The position numbers and the translations under genes were made by a program. Positions 56,780 through 64,000 of a DNA stretch of 64,000 bases are shown here, in pieces. The number at the start of each line of letters is the position of its first letter. The stretch's first letter is position 1. Under the pieces are notes generated by a model, which made no database searches, had not been told where the DNA came from, and was given only the letters and a program-made list of their open reading frames with translations. The stretch lies in assembly GCF_033807575.1 (NCBI RefSeq), contig NW_026907806.1:1-64000 (forward strand), in the 5' to 3' direction. The stretch comes from Cydia pomonella. Taxonomy: Eukaryota > Arthropoda > Insecta > Lepidoptera > Tortricidae.

Positions 56780-56784
56780 GCCCT

Positions 56785-57270
56785 ACACGCAATACAAAAC
56801 CGACACTCACTTAACACTAATAACACATTCGACTTTTATAACCTGCACTATATCAATTTGTGGTATATTTTTTCGTGATATTACTCACTTTACCTAGTCG
56901 TTTATGACACTAATAAAATAATTAATCTTTTTTTATTCAGTAATGAGCCACCACGATTAGCAAATAGGCGACCATATTTTTTCTAAAACCTTCCATTCCA
57001 CCACAGATAATAACAAAATTCAGTTACAAAAGGTAAAACGGTTAGGTGGAAGAATCAGGTTTTTCATTGACTCAAACAACATTCAGTTGTATTTAATTTT
57101 TATCGATTTATGAATTAGACATAGATATAATATTCCTAAAGTGTATAATGAGCGCCTACAGCTCAATAAACTGTATTAATTTATTGTTATTACTATCTAG
57201 GATTAAAATGTACACTAGATTAAGTAATTACATTGTTATAAATTATGTTAAATAAAGAATTCATTCAAAA
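56785..57270. other. Sequence upstream of RBM25 exon 1, nothing recognised
   Basis: Must be intron on the transcript because a splice acceptor lies 3 nt before the ATG. No 5' UTR exon could be identified. Confidence 0.5.
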
Positions 57271-57367
57271 AAAATTATGCGTGGAGTCCCTTCGCGCGGA
57301 AAAAGTGAAACTTCATAATGTGGAGATGAAAATAATGCTCTAAAATACACAGAGACATGTCAAATTA

Positions 57368-57615
57368 TGGAAGGTAGAGTTAAGGAACACAATCTCCATA
57401 GGCAGAACTTATAATATGCAAAAGTGTCCAGCTGTCAGCTATAAATAATAGTTCCAAATCTCTCCAGAGTAGCGCTACAGTAGCTAAGAACCCAGGCGTT
57501 ATTGACGGAGTGAAGTGCGCTGTCTATGATTTGATTTTCTTTTCAAGTATTCTAGGTATTGTAGCGCCACCTATTTAAGGTTTTTTGATGACACTTTTTG
57601 GTATATGGAGATTCC
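57368..57615 (+). repeat. TGGAAGGTAGAG MITE, copy 1
   Basis: Starts directly after TA (AATTA|TGGAAGGTAGAG) and shares its body with 58732-58993. The 3' end is eroded. Confidence 0.75.
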
Positions 57616-57739
57616 ATTCCTTCGCTTCCCAAACGCTTCGCTTGACAGACAGGTGAAGTGTGCGAAAGGGAAGCCATCACGTATATGAACATGCCATGAG
57701 TGCGAAAGAGGCAGACTATATATGAGAAAACGTAACCAT

Positions 57740-58020
57740 TTTTAACCAACTTCAAAAAAGGAGGAGGTTCTCAATTCGACTGTTTTTTTTTGTATGTATG
57801 TTACTCGATATCCGAGAATCGTGAACCGGTTTTCAATTTTTTTTTTATTGAACGGGTATAACCCCTGATTGGTCCCATTGACACCAAGTCGGGGTCTGAT
57901 GATGGGATCTTGGAGAAATCGAGGGAACTCTTTAAATGTTATAGGTACATGTATGGCGCTTTTGGTAATTTCTGAAGTCGGTTTTTTAAGTTCGAAGTCG
58001 GCCGAGTCGGCCAAGATCAT
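57740..58020 (-). repeat. Common lepidopteran repeat (AACTTCAAAAAAGGAGGAGG)
   Basis: Contains CCAACTTCAAAAAAGGAGGAGG, TATGTTACTCGATATCCGAG, and GGTCCCATTGACACCAAGTC; a known abundant lepidopteran repeat, class not decided here. Confidence 0.6.
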
Positions 58021-58731
58021 ATTGCTGTATTTTTTGACGTGAAAATATAAGAGAATCAAAAAGGAATAATCAAAATTATGAAATTGTTATTAATAATGCT
58101 ATTGCTCATAAGTGTATTTGATTTTTCTGTAATAGTTTTTACACAATTTCACAACACAATTAGGCATTATGAAAAATTGTCAATGGCATAACGTGACGCG
58201 CTTCCACTGCGCAATTCGGCAGACGACTGAGCGCAGCGGTGTAACTAAATGCGATTTTGACACCCATGTATCAAACCCATTCGTAGTGCTCGTAAGGCCA
58301 GTCTACGAAGTAATATATAGGTCTATGGCTGAATAGCAAGAATACCACGCGCATGTACTTGGGATCTACAGACTCACTCTCTTTCTCTTTCTACATTCTT
58401 CTCCTTTCTTTCTTTTTCTTTTTTCTACATTTGTGTATCTTTCTTTCTCTCTCCCTCTTGCGTTGGAATATTGGACGCTACTCGTTGCTAACGCTCGCGC
58501 TGGCCTTTTTAACAGTGTATACTACGCGTATGCGTTCGAGTGCCACGCATTCACTCTCGCTCTGTCTCTTTCTATTCCCCCTCCCCAGGAGCGTTGAACG
58601 TTTAACGCAACAGTGCTTTCACGGAGGGACTCCACGCACAATTTTTATTTTAAATTAAGATTTATAAAATAGATTTAATAATACATATATTTAAATATAT
58701 ATATTCTAAAATTCCTAAATAATAGAAAATA

Positions 58732-58993
58732 TGGAAGGTAGAGGCAAAGAACAGAAACTCCTTAGGCAGAATAGTTGCAAGTGTCCAGCTGTCAGCTATA
58801 AATAATAGTTCCAAATATCTCCAGAGTATCGCTAGAGTAGCTAAGAACCTAGGCGTTATTGACGGAGTGAAGTGCGCTGTCCATGATTAGATTTTTTTCT
58901 CAAGTATTCTAGGTATTGTAGCGCCACCTATTTATGTTTTTTTGTCGGACACTTTTTGGTATATGGAGATTTTGTTCCTTGCTCTACCTTCCA
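58732..58993 (+). repeat. TGGAAGGTAGAG MITE, copy 2
   Basis: Inverted ends TGGAAGGTAGAG / CTCTACCTTCCA, flanked by TA on both sides (AAAATA|TGG...CCA|TAATA), and the empty site is visible in the related copy at about 24170. This supports a TA target duplication, as for Tc1/mariner-type MITEs. Confidence 0.8.
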
Positions 58994-59027
58994 TAATAAA
59001 AAATATAAAAATAAAAAATACAAAGTC

Positions 59028-59099
59028 AGGTTCCACCGAGATTTGAACTCGGATCGCTGGATTCAGAGTTCAGAGTGCTAACCATTACACCATGGAACC
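59028..59099 (-). tRNA. tRNA-Gln(CTG)-like sequence in a repeat, probably a pseudogene
   Basis: 72 nt, same length as animal tRNA-Gln, with GGTTCCATGGTGTAATGG at the 5' end, anticodon CTG in CTCTGAA, TTCAAATC T loop and GGAACC 3' end. One anticodon-stem base differs (CTGAA rather than CTGGA), making an A-C mismatch with TCCAG. All else is intact. It sits inside a repeat copy. Confidence 0.6.
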
Positions 59100-59152
59100 G
59101 GCTGTGCTAATCGACGAATTTATTCATCACAAACTCTTACTACTTTATGTTA

Positions 59153-59676
59153 AGCCCCGTCCAGACTATGCGCGTGAATCGCGGCGCGACCAAAGAGCAT
59201 ATAATCACTACGTCGCGACTTCGCGGAGCGAACATACCGCGACGTTGACGTAGACTAGACTCCACACCCGCACTACTACTACGCAACACAACTTCACGGC
59301 GATTTCACAGTTTGGTTCGCGGCAAAATGGCGCCGAAGCATCAGCTGATCGGATTTAGTTTGCGGCGAGGCACTGATTCAAACTGGGGACTGTCAAATTG
59401 ATTTTTGGTTTATCAAGTTCGCACCGTATTAGCCGCCATAGAAGATTATGACAGTTCAGATTAACCGACTCGTGAGCGAATCGCGGCGCGAAGCGATTGC
59501 GAGTGTGGAGTCTTGCAAGTTCGTGCTTCGCGTCTCCTTTGACGCGGGCCAAATACCGACAAAAAACGGGGAATAAGGCGCGAAGGCGTAAACAATCTGC
59601 GAAATCGACGCGAGGGCCATCCACACTCGCGTTCGCGGCTTCGCGCCTCGATTCGCGCACGAGTGTGGAGGCTCCT
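59153..59676. mobile_element. 524-bp insertion with TTA target duplication
   Basis: Compared with the empty site at 24320 (ATGTTA|CCGATTATAGCG), this copy reads ATGTTA|AGCCCCGTCC...GAGGCTCCT|TTA|CCGATTATAG. So the insert is flanked by TTA. The ends are inverted: AGCC..TCCA.ACT..TGCGCG.GAATCG.GGCGCGA. A 3-bp TTA duplication with such ends suggests a PIF/Harbinger-like non-autonomous element. Confidence 0.78.
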
Positions 59677-59749
59677 TTACCGATTATAGCGTTAAACGTT
59701 TAATGCAACCTTGTTGGAAGTCGCATAAGAAGTTTCACTAAAAAATCAA

Positions 59750-60330
59750 AAAAACACCGGGGTAATGCACTGGACACCGGCTTAAACCAACTAAAATATG
59801 TTTTCCGCGATATTTGAGTTATTCTATTATATCATAATATAATAGTATTCATTATCCATTAGCATTTCTATGATGTAAATTTTTAGTGAAGATATCAAAG
59901 CTTCAATTAATCGCTATTTCGTTCGGCTGTGTAGAGATTATCGATATATAATATGATTAAAATCGGCTAGTCCACATCCCTAAAAACCCACATACACATT
60001 TTTACGGACACATACCGAGCTTGTCCACCACATATATGGCTACGGCTTAAGTATCAAATTTTGTACTGAGAGCAGACAACGGGGGATTCATGTCCCATTT
60101 TTACGTTTTTCAATGATATCTCGGAAACTATGCGTTTTACCGACATGGCCACTATACAAAATAAAAGTTGATAAAAAAAATTACAAGATTTATTTCGTCA
60201 AGTTTTTTGGTAGCGGTAGGTGCCTTGTATAGTTTTTGAGATATCCACTCTTGAAAGTTTATTTAGGGCTCTCAATTTTACCTTGATATCTACATCAGTA
60301 AACCTACCTACAACCTTTGGCCTATACCTG
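59750..60330. other. AT-rich flank, nothing recognised
   Basis: No coding sequence and no repeat I can name. Confidence 0.4.
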
Positions 60331-60515
60331 GTAAGATGGCGGCACTTTTCGATATTTAACAAATTTAACACAATATCACTGAAAGAATAAGGATAAAATC
60401 AAAGTCAAATGGCGTTCTAGAAGTTTTAATCATGTGTCGAAAGATTGCAGTAAATTTACTGTGGCTACAAAATTTTCTTTAACAATCCACCTCTATTTCA
60501 ATTTTTAGCGTAAGA
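60330..60515. repeat. Repeat shared with 3300-3600
   Basis: Shares GGCACTTTT.GATATTTA and AAGTCAAATGGCGTTC..AAAGTTTTAAT-type segments with 3450-3570. Confidence 0.55.
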
Positions 60516-60654
60516 ATTGTACAATAAAACAACATACTCATATTATACTTTATTGTTGCTCAACTACACATAGGATCAAACAAATGACCTACTTAAGTAT
60601 AAATGCTTTGGTTTCATTAAATCTTAATTTCATTTTATTTCATCTTATGAATAA

Positions 60655-60760
60655 AAGTGTCCAACCGAAACATGTTTTTTTGTCGAAACCGAAGTTTTGG
60701 ATTTGGTTTTAGTTTCGACCGAAACCGTAACCGAAATCGAAACTTTGTTTGGACCGTTAC
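60655..60760. repeat. Diverged end of a TTTCGG element
   Basis: GTGTCCAACCGAAACATG...CCGAAACCGTAACCGAAATCG; a similar end lies at 62540-62660 (GGTTGGACACT). Confidence 0.55.
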
Positions 60761-60779
60761 CCATAAAAAAAATACCTAT

Positions 60780-63095
60780 AATTCGCATAGGTGGTACAAA
60801 ATAAAACAAGTTTAGTAAATATAATGTGAAATAAAATGTACCTATTCTAAGTTTTAATTTTTAAAGGCCACAATCAGCCGAGCTCCAATAAGGCCTGTCC
60901 AATTTGCTGAGTGGACACTCATACACCTCTTTTAATCTGCTAATTTAAAAACAATTGACGTACAGCTCGCAAGAAGCTCTAATTCATCAATTGCTACATA
61001 TTTGTTTCCCAACAGTAAAATATTTTTTCCAATAAATCGAATTAATGTAGAACATGGCAAGTTAGCTATCCAATCATGGTGTACATGCAATTATTCACTG
61101 CTTAACTCTAAGTCAAACGCAAATCAAATATTTAAAACATTTGGAGAGCATCATAGAATTGAAGATTTTACGAAATCACAGATCACAGCCCACAAGTTAG
61201 TCAAAAGTCAAAATCTAAAAATATCATATCGGTTCGCAAAATTCTAGAATACAGAAGTTAGCGTAGGGACAGTTTAAAAAAATCAGAAAAATATACAATA
61301 AAGGACCATATAAAAAACATAAAATGGCCAAAAGAATTGCACAGCAACAATAGCGGCTACCTATACAGGATTTTACTAATAGTAGATTGTTAGCTAAGGG
61401 ATGAAAGACACTCATTTCAGTCGAGGTAGTTTGGCGCTCGAATAGTCCGAGGCTGAAATGATGCTTTTGCAAGTATAAAAAAAAACATGACTAAGTATAA
61501 ACTTTTATAGTATTTTTAGAGGGTACTTTCAATTAATAATTTTGGCAACATTATCGTTGTTTATGAAATATTAGAATGGAAATTGTATAACAAATCCATT
61601 TAAAATAAAACTTCAATTGCTTATCCAAAAAAATCGTACTTTGAAACTAAAATGCCTTAGTGATACAGAAAGTGATACGTTTCTGCACACTTCATAGAAC
61701 AACAATGACATCAGAGCATGAGAAATGAAAAAGATTAATCTCGTTGCATTTTACTGGATGACACAATGTACACAAAATATGAATAAAGTAATTTAACAAG
61801 GCCCCAACATTACACTGCTGTCATAGGAGAACATGTACCCGATTACCCGGTGAGGAGAATCCATAAAAACAGATAAATTCGGGAAGAAAAATCTTGCCTG
61901 ATAGCCAGTTTATTCCAGTAGCCTAAAAAGTGCGTTGTATTTGGCAATGAAACTTATTGGTAGCGAATTAATGACACGAAAAACGATGAATAGTTACCAT
62001 CCATCAGCCAGCCAGAAGCATACTATCCCTCCCTGCTTTGTTTTGGCCAGATTTGGCAAGTGCCGCACTATGCTGGTCAGAAAGTGGAGCTAATGAATTT
62101 GAAAAGGAGTGGTAAGTACTGGGGCATTGAGAAGGTGAACTTAAGAAATGACAGGCGAGAAGCTAAAACATGAGAATAATTTCAACGAATGTGATTTGCA
62201 GATTGTCGAAATGCGTCAAAAATGTACATATATGCAGGCATTTATGCGGCGCATCCGAGTATATTTCGTAAATTTTACCAATGTCTTATTCTTCTTCAGT
62301 CGGTCCCTCAATGCTGAGGATCGTGACATCATGTCCTTCTGTTGAAGACCAGATTCCTCCATAGGCTTCTATTTTACCAATGTATTTACATTCTATTCTC
62401 TCTCTTGTATATCGTTGGGTTGCGCTTTATTACGTTTATAAAAATAAAACGTTTTTAAACCAACTAATTGATTTATATATCCCTTTTGGGTGTCCGCTTA
62501 GTAAATTGAACAGTCTTTACACTTAAAAAATAGATACGAAAGTACAAGGTCTTAAGTTTCGGTGAGACCGAAAGGTTCGGCAGTTTTTGCGCCGAAACCG
62601 AACCTTCGGCCGAAACACGATTTTTATGCCGAAACCGAAACTTCGGTTGGACACTAAATAAAAGGCATTAAGACATTCGGCCATTTTAAGACGGAAACAA
62701 TTTGACATTTAAGCATTTTGGGACTAAGTTGTTTTGAAATTTACGGCATATAGAGACAATGGCATTATGATATTTAGGTGCAATGAAACCAAAGCGTATA
62801 ATGTCACACGACACTACACTTGTATAAATAACGCACCACGTGTTTATTTACATGTTATCAGCACGGAGATCGCGCGGCGAACTACATCTAGAGATGCGTT
62901 GAAATGCTTGACGAGCCACGGTGAGCCCACATGACATGAGCCACGGTTGTATTATTACTCATCTATCTCATACTACTGCATAAATGCGTCCTGTGGGGGC
63001 GAATGAACACATTAAGCGTAGCTAAGAAGCTGTGATTAGTCTTAAGTTAATTGATTCATTTGTGTTACGAAAATTAACGATGTAAATTGTACTGT
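60780..63095. other. AT-rich upstream flank, nothing recognised apart from a TTTCGG end
   Basis: 62540-62660 carries GAAACCGAACCTTCGGCC and ends TTCGGTTGGACACT. The remaining ORFs are short, AT-rich and unlike known proteins. Confidence 0.4.
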
Positions 63096-63100
63096 ATTGT

Positions 63101-63240
63101 ACAGTCGCCATCAGATATATCGGAGTAGCCGAGGTGTTCACACATATCTGAACACGCACTCAGGCCTTAGTGAGATACAATAGAGACGTGTTCAGATATT
63201 TCTGAGCACATTGGCCGCTTCGATATATCTGATGACTGTT
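63101..63240. repeat. Palindromic MITE, ACAGTC.CCATCAGATATATC type
   Basis: ACAGTCGCCATCAGATATATCG left pairs with CGATATATCTGATGACTGT right, with inner GTTCA.ATATCTGA arms. A common lepidopteran MITE. Confidence 0.82.
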
Positions 63241-63435
63241 ATGTGTATACGCAAGAACACTTACATGCATACATGATTTCAAGTATATGTAACTTAAATA
63301 GAAATGGCTTAATTACCATAACGCAATGGAATTAATTAGCTAACTTTAGAATAATTACAGGTCCTTAACTATGTTAAAAAAAATTGCAATTCACTCGTAG
63401 GTTCGCTATGACTCACCGAGCACGGCAACACATCA

Positions 63436-63626
63436 GTACCCCTAGTGTAAATACATTCGATTTCGAAACGTGACGTACGCGTTTGCGTTAAGTCTCATTT
63501 TGTATGGGTTTTTGAACAGCGCGCCAAGCGGGACGTTTTGGAACGTCAAAAATCTCATACAAAATGACACTTAACGCAAACGCGTACATCACGTTTCGCT
63601 GTCGAAAATATTTACACTAGGGGTAC
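63436..63626. repeat. 191-bp palindromic MITE, copy 2
   Basis: Same ends (GTACCCCTAGTGTAAATA) and same length as 40173-40363; differs by scattered substitutions. Confidence 0.85.
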
Positions 63627-64000
63627 AGATCACTGATTCCCACTAAAGTCATGTTCATGTATTACGTATTAGAATATGTTTTTACATTATGCACACTAAT
63701 ATCCAGAAATAGAAGTTTTTGTGGCAAAAATGAATGCTTGAGAAAATGAAACATCGACAAATAATAACATCGATAAGTCAGTCATAGATTAATAATTAAA
63801 AGATGTAAACTCTACTTGCTGTAATTTACCGGGAAATTTCAAGAATGCAAATCAATTACAAATCCGACCATAATTTCTTTATTACATATATTAAGTAATT
63901 TAAAAAAAATACAGTGTCAAAAATAAGAAAACTACCAATGGGTGTATCAAACAAGATATCGTGTTGTGTATTTCACGGTAGCTATCTTTTATACAATGTT

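Larger units (their letters stand above)
57272..59745. mobile_element. Large interrupted copy of the TGCGTGGAG / tRNA-Gln repeat
   Basis: Shares AATTATGCGTGGAGTCCC... (57278) and the end AACCTTGTTGGAAGTCGCATAAGAAGTTTCACT (59708) with 23940-24378. It is interrupted by at least four insertions: MITEs at 57368 and 58732, an AACTTCAAAAAAGGAGGAGG-type lepidopteran repeat at 57740-58020, and a 524-bp element at 59153-59676. A second inverted TGCGTGGAGTCCC end at 58610-58640 suggests two copies are fused. Confidence 0.65.

Noticed and set aside
61002..61472. Small ORFs of 81-82 residues
   Set aside because: AT-rich, no homology, codon use unlike the GC3-rich exons of the gene.

Overview
This window is nuclear DNA from an insect, almost certainly a moth or butterfly. 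One large, intron-rich gene covers most of it. The introns carry interspersed repeats I recognise as typical of Lepidoptera, such as the elements with GGGTTCCGTAGCCAAATGG or CGAGTCCGACTCGC cores and many short palindromic MITEs. They also hold Jockey- and RTE-like LINE remains and a mariner. There are no bacterial features, operons or CRISPR arrays.

The gene lies on the minus strand and is a homolog of RBM25, a nuclear RNA-binding protein that binds U1 snRNP-associated factors and influences choice of 5' splice sites. I could follow the coding sequence through 21 coding exons, from ATG at 56779 (MSFPP N-terminus) to TGA at 6063-6065. It has an N-terminal RRM (exons 2-3), a long Arg/Glu/Asp-rich domain (exons 6-10), a proline- and histidine-rich stretch (exons 15-18) and a C-terminal PWI domain (exons 19-21). 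Every exon junction is phase-compatible except one (exon 14 to 15). The 5' UTR exon or exons were not identified, and the sequence beyond 57 kb is upstream intron or flank.

The striking feature is that six coding exons (4, 11, 13, 15, 18, 20) each sit at the head of a tandem array built from that exon. The unit is exon, or exon 3' part, plus its 5' splice site plus roughly 19-50 nt of intron, and the array always runs downstream in the direction of transcription. Units are 185, 141, 130, 123/149, 130 and 122 bp. The largest array has 44 splice donors over 6.1 kb. Together they cover about 13 kb and carry about 89 splice donors, 83 of them extra. Because the gene product is itself a 5' splice-site choice factor, self-regulation or donor competition is an attractive but untested idea. 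Recent expansion or assembly error must also be considered.

Layout: 1-950, lepidopteran tandem repeat; 950-6062, 3' flank or 3' UTR with MITEs and GC-rich patches; 6063-13493, exons 21-14 with three arrays; 14.35-16.38 kb, LINE fragment, 'TTTCGG' element and repeat insertion; 16.38-23.85 kb, exons 13-11 with two arrays; 23.9-24.4 kb, repeat with a tRNA-Gln pseudogene; 25.8-26.35 kb, exons 10-9; 26.5-29.7 kb, RTE, RNase H-type LINE and mariner remains; 31.6-34.3 kb, exons 8-6; 39.6 kb, exon 5; 41.9-45.3 kb, foldback-like element with 120-bp unit arms; 46.1-48.6 kb, Jockey-type LINE; 49.0-51.65 kb, exon 4 and its array; 52.4-53.0 kb, exons 3-2; 56.7 kb, exon 1; 57-64 kb, nested transposable elements and AT-rich DNA.
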